DNA of 64,000 bases from Aquimarina sp. AU58 (lineage in GTDB: Bacteria; Bacteroidota; Bacteroidia; Flavobacteriales; Flavobacteriaceae), in assembly GCF_900312745.1 (NCBI RefSeq), contig NZ_OMPD01000014.1, forward strand, positions 1,984,001-2,048,000, written 5' to 3'. This document shows positions 16,417 through 24,701 of this stretch, one piece after another (within the stretch, counting starts at the first letter, position 1; every line of letters begins with the position of its first letter). Position numbers and translations under genes: made by a program. The notes beneath the pieces are model-generated. The model was not told where the DNA came from, ran no database searches, and saw nothing but the letters and a program-made list of their open reading frames with translations.

Positions 16417-17598
16417 CTATGAACTATACCTATTGTTAATAATTGTTTTATCTAGTTTATACAATTCGACCATCTGTTTTTGCATATACTTTTCTGGTGT
16501 ATATTTCAGGATAAAATTTCTAATGATTTCACTAAATCGATTTGTTATTGCAATTTTTGATGTAATCCTGGATTGCTTCACTAATTTTTCGACTTTCGAT
16601 TTTCTATAGGTATAAAAGTCATCGTAAGCAGTTTCTAAGCTGTTAGATTTTTTAATGAAGTGAGCTATATAAAAAGCATCTTCGATTGCTTGAGCACCAC
16701 CTTGTCCCAAATCAGGAGTCATACTATGCGCTGCGTCTCCGATAAGGCAAATATTTTGTGTATTCCATTTTTGTAACAACTCTAAATCCGAAAGATCGCC
16801 TCTAATAATGTTGTCGATTGGTGTATGTTTAATCAAGTCATTAACGAGGGGATGATATCCCGAAAACATATTCGTTAATTTGTCCTTTAGGTTTTCTCTA
16901 TCATCCTGCAAATTAGGTTCGCTTAATTTTACGGCAAACCAATATACTTTTCCTTCAGATATTTTAGATATTCCGAATTGAAACTTTTGCCCCCATAACG
17001 TAAAACCAACCGATTGTAGTTCGCTATTTAAATTATAATCAGAAACCCCTCTCCAGCAGGTTTGCCCGGTATACCTTATTTTACTATTAGGAAATAATTG
17101 TTTTCTTACACCAGAATTAATACCGTCTGCACCAATAATGGACTTGGTTTGAATTGAAGTCCCGTCTGTAAAACTAACTTTTAGGGATTTGTCACTATTT
17201 TGGAAATATTCTTTGAAGGTTTTATTGAGTTCTATATTTTCCTGCTTTACGTATTTGTATAAAATTTGCTGTAGTTTTCCTCTATGAATTGCCATTGTAG
17301 TGTATCCCAATTTTTCTTGAACAAACTTCTGATCAGAGTTGGATATTGGTTTTAATTTGTGATCAGCTACTAAAATTCGGTTGAAACTATTTCCAGAATC
17401 TCGTATTTCTTTTAATAACTCAGGATTAATCCATTCTAATACTTGTAGTGCATTTGGTGATAACCATATTCCGGCTCCCACTACTTTTAAACACCCTGCT
17501 CTTTCGTATAATGTATAGGGAATATTTAATTTATCAAAGGATAGCGCTGTTACAAATCCTCCTATTCCTCCTCCAATGATTGATATATTATTTGCCAT
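16417..17598 (-). CDS. FAD-dependent monooxygenase (PHBH/zeaxanthin-epoxidase type)
   Basis: 393 residues with the class A flavin monooxygenase landmarks: FAD Rossmann motif GGGIGG at residues 8-13 with the E of LYERAG, the AIHRGKLQQIL region, the GADGINSGVR motif (about 165) and the second FAD motif GDAAHSMTPDLGQGG (about 285). Such enzymes hydroxylate or epoxidise small aromatic or hydrophobic substrates with NAD(P)H and O2. It lies about 125 bp downstream of a Crp/Fnr gene and has an FNR-type dyad with a -7-like box in the gap, so it is the likely target of that regulator. Confidence 0.93.
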   Translation of the reverse strand: MANNISIIGGGIGGFVTALSFDKLNIPYTLYERAGCLKVVGAGIWLSPNALQVLEWINPELLKEIRDSGNSFNRILVADHKLKPISNSDQKFVQEKLGYTTMAIHRGKLQQILYKYVKQENIELNKTFKEYFQNSDKSLKVSFTDGTSIQTKSIIGADGINSGVRKQLFPNSKIRYTGQTCWRGVSDYNLNSELQSVGFTLWGQKFQFGISKISEGKVYWFAVKLSEPNLQDDRENLKDKLTNMFSGYHPLVNDLIKHTPIDNIIRGDLSDLELLQKWNTQNICLIGDAAHSMTPDLGQGGAQAIEDAFYIAHFIKKSNSLETAYDDFYTYRKSKVEKLVKQSRITSKIAITNRFSEIIRNFILKYTPEKYMQKQMVELYKLDKTIINNRYSS

Positions 17599-17683
17599 TA
17601 TTTTGTATTACCAGTAAATACCCTATTCTTTTAATTTACCAAGCCCTTCTAATGATATGAATTTGTTTCACCTTAGATGTATA

Positions 17684-17727
17684 CAAAGGTCAGTTCAAAT
17701 TATTAGTTATCATTTGATATAGATCAA
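17684..17727 (-). promoter_or_regulatory. FNR-type dyad plus -7-like box upstream of the FAD monooxygenase
   Basis: On the minus strand TTGATCTATATCAA (17727-17714) matches TTGATnnnnATCAA. The stop codon TGA of the Crp/Fnr gene lies inside it. A box GACCTTTG (7 of 8 to TAnnTTTG) starts at 17691, 29.5 bp from the dyad centre (17720.5). This is class II geometry, with the activator centred near -41. Confidence 0.65.
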
Positions 17728-18305
17728 ATTTTACTATTAAATTTTCGTATTCTACTTAACGTTTCAAGAGTTATCCCCAGAAAGGATGCGATATGTGTTA
17801 GTGCTATCCTTTGGGTAATATTTGGATAAGCAGATAAAAGGCTTTGGTATTTTTGCTCGGCAGATTGAAACTGTATAGAAACAATTCGTGCCTGAAGTTT
17901 TAACATTGTCATAGTCGCAACTGTTTTACTTAATCGCTCAAAATCGTGATGCTTATCAGATAATTTCAAGGTACTATCTCTAGAGACTTCTAATAGTGTA
18001 GTATCTTCTAGTACTTCTATATAATGTGGGCTCGGAATGTTTTGAAAAAAACTATTGATAGCACAAATAAAATCCTTTTCAAAAGCAAACCAATCTGTAA
18101 TATCTTTTCCGTCGTTTAAATAATAAGCCCTGGCACAACCGTTTACAATAAAGAAAGCCTTATCAGAATATTGTCCTTCCTTTACTATTGCATCTCCTTT
18201 TTTAAGATTTAATATTTTAGAATGATTAGAGAATTCTAATTTACATGCCGAAGTTAAAGGAGAATACTTCTCGCTAATCAGATCTATGATTTCTTCCTTA
18301 TTCAT
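17724..18305 (-). CDS. Crp/Fnr family transcriptional regulator
   Basis: 193 residues from the ATG at 18305; the frame extends 21 bp further to a TTG. An N-terminal cyclic-nucleotide-binding-type beta-barrel (KKGDAIVKEGQYSDKAFFIV) is followed by a dimerisation helix and a C-terminal helix-turn-helix (ALTHIASFLGITLETLSRIR). There is no N-terminal Fe-S cysteine cluster, so it is not a canonical oxygen-sensing FNR. The DNA site TTGAT-n4-ATCAA at its own stop codon fits recognition by this family. Downstream gene: FAD monooxygenase. Confidence 0.95.
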   Translation of the reverse strand: MNKEEIIDLISEKYSPLTSACKLEFSNHSKILNLKKGDAIVKEGQYSDKAFFIVNGCARAYYLNDGKDITDWFAFEKDFICAINSFFQNIPSPHYIEVLEDTTLLEVSRDSTLKLSDKHHDFERLSKTVATMTMLKLQARIVSIQFQSAEQKYQSLLSAYPNITQRIALTHIASFLGITLETLSRIRKFNSKI

Positions 18306-18383
18306 AAATGTAGTATTAGGGTTCAAGAATTTTTAGAAAGAACAAGAACAAGTAATTATTAATAGCCATCTTAAGTATGTATT

Positions 18384-19112
18384 TTATTTTTTTGGTAGGT
18401 ACAATTTCATATTTTCAATTTCTAGTTCGTCTAAATGCCCCATTTTACTCTTATCTTTCGTAATTAAGTGCATATGTAAATATGAATCGTGATGTGTAAA
18501 AACTCCTTTATGCTTGGTCGAGAAAAATCCAACAATTTCGGTCTCTTCGTTTTTTAGTTCATAATTTGTCTGTCCTTGGTGAGCTTCATCTGGTGAAGAA
18601 ACTTTTGTGCCTTCAGGCAGGTTTTGAACGTGAATGATTGCCTTTGAAACATTTCCAATCAGCTTGAAAGCAAATGGTCGTTTGTTTTCGGTTGTTCTCT
18701 GGTCAATAAACTTCTCTAGGTCTTGGGTTGTCGTAATATTTGAAGGTAATTCAATTTCATCCCATTCGTTTATATTTGCATAAACAAAGAAAGGTGCTGA
18801 AACATTAAACCTTTTTTCAACTGCCATAGTAGAATCAGAAGTTACTTTAGAAACATAGTTTTGTCCGTTATTAATCAGTAGTTCACCTGTGAGATAACTT
18901 TCAGGTCCAAGTCCGTAAAGTCCTTTTTTGTTCGAAATGGTGTCAAGGTCAATACTGCTACTCAACTCTCCTTTCCACATCACATTTTTCATCGCTCCAA
19001 CAATTATTATGTCAGAATAGGTATCATCCGAAATGGTTTCTTTTTTAACCGAATTGCAACTTAACAACACTCCGGATACCAATAGTCTGATTACTACTTT
19101 TTTTATGATCAT
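18384..19112 (-). CDS. Acetolactate-decarboxylase family lipoprotein
   Basis: 242 residues with an N-terminal lipobox (LLVSGVLLSC). The C-terminal half has the alpha-acetolactate decarboxylase pattern: EGTKVSSPDEAHQGQTNYEL, EIVGFFSTKHKGVFTHHDSY, then LHMHLI and a later GHLDELEIE, supplying the histidines expected for zinc. The family converts alpha-acetolactate to acetoin and is usually cytoplasmic; here the lipobox predicts membrane anchoring outside the cytoplasm. The substrate may therefore differ. Between a Crp/Fnr gene and an acetyltransferase gene, apparently monocistronic. Confidence 0.8.
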   Translation of the reverse strand: MIIKKVVIRLLVSGVLLSCNSVKKETISDDTYSDIIIVGAMKNVMWKGELSSSIDLDTISNKKGLYGLGPESYLTGELLINNGQNYVSKVTSDSTMAVEKRFNVSAPFFVYANINEWDEIELPSNITTTQDLEKFIDQRTTENKRPFAFKLIGNVSKAIIHVQNLPEGTKVSSPDEAHQGQTNYELKNEETEIVGFFSTKHKGVFTHHDSYLHMHLITKDKSKMGHLDELEIENMKLYLPKK

Positions 19113-19176
19113 TTATTTCTTGTTTGTCCTTTTTTAAATCACTTCAATAAATATAAGCTTTATGGTATAGCATTTT

Positions 19177-19596
19177 TCACAATTTTTTTTCCATGATTAT
19201 ATATTCAATTCCACCTTTCTTAAATTTTTTATCTGTAGGTTTTAAACCAAATCTCTCATAGAATTTTGATTTTTCTATTCGAGCATTGCACCATAATTTT
19301 TTAATGCCTTCTTTCTTTATTAAGTCTATTATATTTTTTAATAGCATTGTTCCGTATCCTAATCCTTGAAATTCAATTAATGTTGCGAATTTTCTAAATT
19401 GCACTTCATTTTTCTCTATAAATAAAGATATTATTGATGTTATTTCCCCATTTACAAATAAACCAAAATGCCTCGCATGTTTATCATTTGGCAATTCTAC
19501 GTATTCTATCGGCTTATTTGGCCACATAACTTTGTGTCGAATTGGTAAAGTTTCATAGGAGGTAATTTGTTTAATTTTAAGAATTTTATTTTTCAT
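19177..19596 (-). CDS. GNAT family N-acetyltransferase
   Basis: 139 residues of GNAT fold. The acetyl-CoA binding loop is in FQGLGYGTMLLKNIIDLIKK (Q-G-x-G-Y-G), and the last strand contains FYERFGLKPTDKKFKKGGIEY, typical of small-molecule or amino-group acetyltransferases. Substrate unknown. Confidence 0.9.
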   Translation of the reverse strand: MKNKILKIKQITSYETLPIRHKVMWPNKPIEYVELPNDKHARHFGLFVNGEITSIISLFIEKNEVQFRKFATLIEFQGLGYGTMLLKNIIDLIKKEGIKKLWCNARIEKSKFYERFGLKPTDKKFKKGGIEYIIMEKKL

Positions 19597-19805
19597 TTAT
19601 GATTGGGTTTTTATTAGATTTTGATAATCAACCACACCATTCCGATTCCAGAAGATAAAACCCCGCCTATTATAAAAATCATGACGTTAAATATAAATAC
19701 TATTGTTCAATTTTTGAACTAAGATTACCATGAACTTTAAATGGTATTGGTATTAGTTATTTTTTCTTTATAAATGGTGGGTAAGCCTCTCCAGAATCAT
19801 GTTCA
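19597..19805. other. Intergenic; one 22-codon hydrophobic frame only
   Basis: No promoter stands out. The minus-strand frame at 19682-19614 reads MIFIIGGVLSSGIGMVWLII, a short hydrophobic peptide that may be a remnant of a membrane protein; I do not call it a gene. Confidence 0.3.
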
Positions 19806-20096
19806 TCAATTAAAAACATTATAATTTAAACTTTCAAACTTTTTCCTTGTATCCAGTTTTAATAACACCTCATGTATCGCAAGCATTCCTTCACATTTAT
19901 GTAATTCAATTATCTCATGATAACCTTCAAGATCTTCTATATCATAGAATTTATCTAATTCAATTTGTCCTTGATTTACTAACCGATCAAAGTCCAAATG
20001 TTCATTGCTATATTTTTCAGGTAAATTAGAGCTATCTATACTATCAAGATTATCAAAGAAATTTAACTTTATTCTATGTTTTCTATTGATTATCAA
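19806..20096 (-). pseudogene. Hypothetical protein, probably lacking its 5' end
   Basis: 96 residues if begun at the TTG at 20096 (residues IINRKHRIKLNFFDNLDS). The frame is open upstream to about 20145 with no ATG, and the peptide begins in the middle of what looks like coding sequence, so it is either TTG-started or 5'-truncated. No recognised family; a charged Glu/Asp-rich C-terminal half. It sits downstream of a degenerate FNR-type site. Confidence 0.4.
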
Positions 20097-20305
20097 TCGA
20101 TTGTGGATTTGGTCAATGTGACAGTTACTTCTAAAATATACTTTTTAGACAGCCTTTCTTTTATATGGTATCTAAATTAATACATCTTTTTTTATCACAA
20201 CATGAATCTGCGACCTAATTTGAAGATATGTGATTCTGGATCTAGTTTGGGGAGATAGCATAACTGCTATAAAACAATTACACCAGATAACGCTTCGGGT
20301 TATGA

Positions 20306-20384
20306 TTTTGATATCCAAAAAAAGCAAGCACTACTAGACCTAAAAACCTTATGACAAGGATTAGAACAATTAGAAGTTTTTTAG
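20306..20384 (+). pseudogene. Decayed copy of the 3' part of the CPC-motif gene at 25026
   Basis: The sequence closely follows 25207-25285: it contains GCACTACTAGACCTAAAAA and AGGATTAGAACAATTAGAAG with a few changes and ends in TTAG. The expected tryptophan codon is TGA here (TTATGACAAGG versus TTATGGCAAGG), so it does not code intact protein. Confidence 0.7.
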
Positions 20385-20476
20385 CTGTTGATACTTGATG
20401 TTTGTCTGGCTTTTTATCTAGTAAGAGTATATCAGGCATTATTTCTTTATAATAAAAATACTTGATTTCTAAAAAA

Positions 20477-20490
20477 CTGACCTATATCAA
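20477..20490 (-). promoter_or_regulatory. Degenerate FNR-type site after a Crp/Fnr gene
   Basis: On the minus strand, TTGATATAGGTCAG directly follows the TAA stop of the Crp/Fnr gene. The left half matches TTGAT, the right half has GTCAG instead of ATCAA. At the 29.5-bp offset seen elsewhere the minus strand is TATTATAA, only a partial -7 box. It may be a decayed promoter. Confidence 0.4.
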
Positions 20491-20491
20491 A

Positions 20492-21061
20492 TTATTCTTT
20501 TGATGCTCTAATTCTGCTTAATGTTTCTTGTGTAATTCCTAAAAAAGATGCAATATCTCCCAATGGTACAGTTAGTTCAATCTGTGGATATTGTTTTACT
20601 AAACTATCATATCGTTGTTTAACAGTTTTAAATTGAATAGAAGCAATTCTATACCTAAATTGAACGATAACTTTTGATAAAATAACACGAAATAAATGCT
20701 CAAAATCGTGATGATTTTTACAAAGTAATTCCACATTGTTTTTTTCAGTTTCCAGGATTACGCAATCTTCTATAGTTTCAATAAAATGAAGACTTGGTTC
20801 GTCGGTGAAATAACTTGTACTTGAAGTAATAAATTCATTCTCGAAAGCAAACCAATCTGTAATTCTCTTGTCATCATCGGTGTAATATGCCCTTAAAGAA
20901 CCTTTTATCAAGAAAAATAGTTTATGTCTTTGTTGACCCTCTCGTACTATTCGTTCCCCTTTTTTGTATTCAATTATTTTACTTTTAGTTTCCCAATCCG
21001 AAATTGTTGATTTCCCAAGATCACAATATTTTGAGGCTATTTTATTTACTATTTCATTCAA
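20492..21061 (-). CDS. Crp/Fnr family transcriptional regulator (TTG start)
   Basis: 189 residues starting at a TTG; there is no in-frame ATG before the next upstream stop, and the alignment with the paralog at 27682 (KITEEYGEISAEAIYDW against KIASKYCDLGKSTISDW) puts the start close to here. Effector domain KKGERIVREGQQRHKLFFLIK and helix-turn-helix PLGDIASFLGITQETLSRIRA are intact. It shares the latter sequence almost exactly with the paralog at 27682. Monocistronic; degenerate FNR-type site after the stop. Confidence 0.9.
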   Translation of the reverse strand: MNEIVNKIASKYCDLGKSTISDWETKSKIIEYKKGERIVREGQQRHKLFFLIKGSLRAYYTDDDKRITDWFAFENEFITSSTSYFTDEPSLHFIETIEDCVILETEKNNVELLCKNHHDFEHLFRVILSKVIVQFRYRIASIQFKTVKQRYDSLVKQYPQIELTVPLGDIASFLGITQETLSRIRASKE

Positions 21062-21436
21062 TTTTACTCTGTTTTTTAATAGGACGCAAGGTCACGTATA
21101 AGAAACGTAGGGCAGTTATAAGCGATACGTTTTGAGTTGAGTCTAAGCCAAATATAAATATTTTTACTTTTATCATTTACCAGATTTAAATAATAATACA
21201 GGAGACGTGAACGAGTTTAGGTCCAGAAGACCTTTAAGTCATTGCTTTGATGAATTTTGTGGGGGGCTCTCTTTTTTATTCATCTTAATCCATTAAACCC
21301 GAATTATACATTGTATCATATTGATTTGTGTTTTGATACCTAAGAAAAATAGCTACTCCTGGATCCAAAAACCTTAGTAACCAAAAAAGCTATCTGTAGG
21401 GATAGCTTTTTTGGTTACTATTTGTAATGCTTACTA
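21062..21436. other. Intergenic region with decayed gene copy and terminator
   Basis: The stretch 21308-21350 resembles 25186-25225 (CATTGTATCA, GATTTGTGTTTTGATACC), the middle of the CPC-motif gene, and the hairpin that follows resembles that gene's own terminator. The region seems to hold the second decayed copy of this gene. The first about 240 bases show nothing. Confidence 0.55.
21377..21418 (-). terminator. Strong bidirectional hairpin terminator
   Basis: Arms 21377-21394 and 21401-21418 are exact 18-bp reverse complements (GTAACCAAAAAAGCTATC and its complement) with the loop TGTAGG. It lies just after the stop of the NTF2-like lipoprotein gene (minus strand), and T-runs lie within both arms. 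Confidence 0.75.
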
Positions 21437-21895
21437 TTAAAACTCTCTAACAAAACTTACGTTAGTTATTAATCCTTTCTCTATTTTATAAATAGAAACA
21501 TATTTAGTCGGTTTTCCATCATTGGTAACTATTTCATGATTTATAACATAAGGGCCATTGGTGATTTGATTTTCTATTTTAACCGACACCGATTTATTTT
21601 CGAAATCTGTTTTAAAGATAGATGCTAACCTATCAGAACCGGTTCCCATTAATTTATCTGGATAAGTAAACACTTTTACATTTTTATGGTACAGCTTTAT
21701 AAATTCATCGTAATTATGGGCATTAAAAAACCTCATTCTTTCATTTACTATTTCCAAAGGCGTCAAATTTGATTCAAATTGTTCGCTTGGATTTGAATCT
21801 ACTGCGTTTTTTTCGGCTTCAGTATCACATCTTGTTATTAAAAGAAGTACTAGCAATAGTAGTAGTGGTGAATAAATAATTATCTTTTTTTTCAT
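21437..21895 (-). CDS. NTF2-like/SnoaL-type lipoprotein
   Basis: 152 residues with an N-terminal hydrophobic segment and probable lipobox (LLLITRC). The rest matches the nuclear-transport-factor-2-like fold: NERMRFFNAHNYDEFIKLYH (first helices), then VFTYPDKLMGTGSDRLASIF, and a final strand GLITNVSFVREF. It is the last gene of a three-gene operon with the DinB-like and ankyrin genes, 11 bp after the DinB gene. Confidence 0.83.
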   Translation of the reverse strand: MKKKIIIYSPLLLLLVLLLITRCDTEAEKNAVDSNPSEQFESNLTPLEIVNERMRFFNAHNYDEFIKLYHKNVKVFTYPDKLMGTGSDRLASIFKTDFENKSVSVKIENQITNGPYVINHEIVTNDGKPTKYVSIYKIEKGLITNVSFVREF

Positions 21896-21906
21896 GATGA
21901 AGTATT

Positions 21907-22503
21907 TTAGTTTTTAGGAAAATTTTTATCGTTTTTTATCTCTTTAATTTGCTCAATATGGCGATTGGTATGCGAAGACATGTAGAGAAAAACCTGGTAA
22001 AGATCTATGCTTCCAAAGTTGGCAAAATGGTTTCTTAAGTCATCTTCTGTTGTCTTTATATAATTGATGTGTTGTTCTCTTTTTGTTTTAAATTCTGCGA
22101 TAGTTGTTTTGTGATTACCATACTTTCCTATGGGTTCAAAATCTTTTTGAGTTTTTGTTTTTTCTGTACGATTGTGTACATGTGCTATTAATTCTTTATC
22201 AGTGAATTTTAAGTCTTTCCGCCTTTCAGGATCCGAAGGAAGCTCTAAAGACTCTTTAAGTATTTCAAATACTTCATTTTCTAAAATTGTAATGTGTTCT
22301 GTGCATTGTAGTATTGACCAGGACGATTTATTAATTTTAAAATTGAGCTGTGCTTCACTTAATCCATTTAATATATCTAATAAATTACCTTTAGAGTTAT
22401 TTAATTCGTTGATTGCAAAATCTCGTTCTACTGGTGTCAATTTAGTATTAGAAACCGAACAGTTTACTAGTAAAACAAACAGGATAATTAATTTTTTTTT
22501 CAT
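21907..22503 (-). CDS. DinB-like four-helix-bundle lipoprotein
   Basis: 198 residues with a lipobox (FVLLVNCS). The mature part has DinB features: a histidine in WSILQCTEHITILENEVFE, one in ELIAHVHNRTE, and one in MSSHTNRHIEQIKEI, which would form the metal site. The domain is usually cytoplasmic; here it is predicted to be membrane-anchored. Middle gene of the operon (19 bp after the ankyrin gene, 11 bp before the NTF2-like gene). Confidence 0.88.
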   Translation of the reverse strand: MKKKLIILFVLLVNCSVSNTKLTPVERDFAINELNNSKGNLLDILNGLSEAQLNFKINKSSWSILQCTEHITILENEVFEILKESLELPSDPERRKDLKFTDKELIAHVHNRTEKTKTQKDFEPIGKYGNHKTTIAEFKTKREQHINYIKTTEDDLRNHFANFGSIDLYQVFLYMSSHTNRHIEQIKEIKNDKNFPKN

Positions 22504-22522
22504 TTTTTAACGGGTTTACATA

Positions 22523-23047
22523 TTATCTGATTTTAATTATTCGCTCTGTTAAACCTTTATTTTTAAAATAATCTTCCAACTCCAAAGATTCTCCAACTTG
22601 AGCATGGTGTAGTAAAGTGAGTCCGTGTGGTCCTTTTGCAAAAAGCAATTCGGGATAAGCATCCAAAACTGGGGTTACTAATTCTGTTCTCCCTAGCATG
22701 GTAAGAGCAAAAAGGTTAGCTCTTGCACCTTTAGATATTAAATAGTTTACAATCTCCTTATTACCTAAATGAGAAGCACCTTCAATGGCTTCTTCAAAGT
22801 CACCATTACCCCAATCATAAGAGGCGTAAATTAGATTTGGATATTCATTAAGCATTTCTTTAACCAGTCCTAATTTTGAATGCCCGGCAACAACAAAATC
22901 TTTTACTAATTTTTCATCTAATTGATTAGATTCTTTTTTTTGTTGGCTTGAACTACTTTTCTGTGCTTTTAAAAGTAGATAAGTAGGTATCGTAACAGCG
23001 GTTCCAATTCCTAAAAGCGATCCATATATAAATTTTTTTCTGTTCAT
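22523..23047 (-). CDS. Ankyrin-repeat protein with N-terminal membrane/signal anchor
   Basis: 174 residues starting MNRKKFIYGSLLGIGTAVTI, a hydrophobic signal anchor after a positively charged patch. Residues about 50-170 hold two to three degenerate ankyrin repeats (ASHLGNKEIVNYLISKGARA, LTMLGRTELVTPVLDAYPEL, HGLTLLHHAQVGES). First gene of the three-gene operon with DinB- and NTF2-like lipoproteins. A protein-binding role is expected of the fold; the partner is unknown. Confidence 0.85.
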   Translation of the reverse strand: MNRKKFIYGSLLGIGTAVTIPTYLLLKAQKSSSSQQKKESNQLDEKLVKDFVVAGHSKLGLVKEMLNEYPNLIYASYDWGNGDFEEAIEGASHLGNKEIVNYLISKGARANLFALTMLGRTELVTPVLDAYPELLFAKGPHGLTLLHHAQVGESLELEDYFKNKGLTERIIKIR

Positions 23048-23052
23048 TTATT

Positions 23053-23226
23053 GAATATTATAGAATGAACTCATCTTGGGTAATGCTTTTGCCTGCAAAA
23101 TTCACATTTTGCTATTTTTTTCACCGTAGCTAAGGCTATGCTGAACAAAAATGAACTTTACTATGGTACAAAAGCCAAACTTTTCGGCTTAAAACCACTA
23201 CTCAAGATGAGTTCAATACAATATTC
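23053..23226. repeat. 174-bp inverted-repeat-ended element (MITE-like)
   Basis: Terminal arms GAATATT (23053) and GAACTCATCTTG (23067-23078) recur as CAAGATGAGTTC (23203-23214) and AATATTC (23220-23226). Inside, GCTTTTG and CAAAAGC also pair, so the whole can fold as a long hairpin. No transposase or clear target duplication is seen. Confidence 0.5.
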
Positions 23227-23286
23227 TGTAATAAATGATAGAAATACTTTAAAATACATGTACCTGTTAACGAAAAATAGAAATTT

Positions 23287-24288
23287 TTACCGCTTTCTAT
23301 AGGCTGAAGGAGTATATCCTGTTTTTTTCTTGAAAGCAATATTAAAAGAAGTCACATTACCAAAACCAGATTCGTAGGCAATAGTTGCAATTTTTTCATT
23401 AGAGTATTCAACGTCTTTTAATAAGACTTCAGCTTTTTCAATGCGATACAGATTTACAAACTCGTAAAAATTTTGTTGGGTGTTTTCGTTTATAGCTTGT
23501 GAAATTTCCCGTGCTTTTACATTTAATTTTTCAGCAACAATTTTTAGTGTAATGTTATCATCCAAAAAAACATGTTCCTTTTCAAAGAGTTTCTTAATAC
23601 TTTGAAATAATGCTCTAGAACTACTTTTGTCTAAACGCGAACTATCATATTTTTGGAGATTAAACTTATGCCTATTTAAAAAAAGATAGCTAAACGCATA
23701 AATTAGTAAGGAATAAAATATCGGTCCTCTTATATAATACATTCTAAAATCGAAAAGGTTTCCTACATAGTGCAGCCAAATGAGTGTAGAGCCAATTAAT
23801 ATATTACGATACCATTTTACAATACTGTCGGATGCATTCGAACTGTTTTTTCGTAAATATGACCATGATAGTATCAGATAAAAAAGCAAATGAAAAACCA
23901 CAATCCCATAGTTCCAGAACGATTCAAAATTTCCGTTTCTGGGTATAAATGGAATCAAAAAAAGAAACAAAACAAAAGGCGTAAAATGGATGTAGTATGT
24001 ATAGGTAATTTCTTTATTCTTCTCAAAAAGAGTAATTCCATATAACCAAAGAGAAGGCGCGGCAAATAGAATACCAGAAATGCCAATATTATTTTGCCAA
24101 TTCTCTAATGGTAGGTAATAATTTAATACCGATTTACCAATTCTAATAGTAAGACCTAATAAAAAGAGTCCTAGAAAAATATTAGACTTTCTATGATTAT
24201 TCTTAAGGGTAATTAAATATATACTTAAAAAAATCCCCTGCGCTAAACCAAGGGATGCAAGAATTAGGATAAGACCAGTAGTTAACAT
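23287..24288 (-). CDS. Membrane AraC-type transcriptional regulator
   Basis: 333 residues with about seven hydrophobic helices in residues 1-215 (LILASLGLAQGIFLSIYLIT, PSLWLYGITLFE, HFTPFVLFLFLIPFI and others) and an AraC-type DNA-binding tail (about 235-333: KIVAEKLNVKAREISQAINE, then IATIAYESGFGNVTSFNIAF and KKKTGYTPSAYRKR). Bacteroidota regulators of this kind sense unknown signals at the membrane. No obvious target gene is adjacent. Confidence 0.9.
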   Translation of the reverse strand: MLTTGLILILASLGLAQGIFLSIYLITLKNNHRKSNIFLGLFLLGLTIRIGKSVLNYYLPLENWQNNIGISGILFAAPSLWLYGITLFEKNKEITYTYYIHFTPFVLFLFLIPFIPRNGNFESFWNYGIVVFHLLFYLILSWSYLRKNSSNASDSIVKWYRNILIGSTLIWLHYVGNLFDFRMYYIRGPIFYSLLIYAFSYLFLNRHKFNLQKYDSSRLDKSSSRALFQSIKKLFEKEHVFLDDNITLKIVAEKLNVKAREISQAINENTQQNFYEFVNLYRIEKAEVLLKDVEYSNEKIATIAYESGFGNVTSFNIAFKKKTGYTPSAYRKR

Positions 24289-24422
24289 TTAAGTAATTTA
24301 AAACTTTTTAATCAGTAATAGATTTATTAACGACAAAAATCAATTTTTTTCAACTAAAATTCTTTAAAGAACATGTATGTTTAAATAAATGTTATGATCT
24401 AAATCGATGTAAATGTGCTATA

Positions 24423-24462
24423 ACAAGGGGGTACCCCCTTGTCGACATGGGGGTGACCCCAT
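24423..24462. repeat. Two adjacent GC-rich hairpins
   Basis: ACAAGGGGGTACCCCCTTGT (24423-24442) is a perfect 20-bp palindrome. ATGGGG-GTGA-CCCCAT (24447-24462) is a 6-bp stem with a GTGA tetraloop. They are strikingly GC-rich for this genome and directly precede the tandem repeat. Confidence 0.6.
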
Positions 24463-24472
24463 CAAAAGGTGG

Positions 24473-24663
24473 TTCGAGCTGATATTTTAATGCTTCGAGC
24501 TGATACATTAACGCTTCGAAGGGATACAATGAGGGTTCGAACTGATATGATATGGCCTAGAGGGCTTGGCAAGAGGGATAAAAGTGATCCTTTTTGGGGT
24601 TCGATGCCATAAAGGGAGCCTTCGAAGGACTTCGGTAACGCTTCGAAAGATGCCTTTAAGGGG
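24473..24663. repeat. Degenerate 21-bp tandem repeat (nine units)
   Basis: Units starting TTCGA occur at 24473, 24494, 24515, 24536, then a variant at 24557 (CTAGA), a weak unit at 24578, and TTCGA again at 24600, 24621 and 24642; the spacing is exactly 21 apart from one extra base between 24578 and 24599. Read on the minus strand, the first four units give a seven-residue periodicity (SYQFEPSLYPFEALMYQLE), as in heptad repeats, but the frame breaks at the extra base and there is no gene-like start. Confidence 0.6.
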
Positions 24664-24701
24664 TAGAAGCATCTCGAGAATAGAATTAGGGATCAAAAAA
24701 A

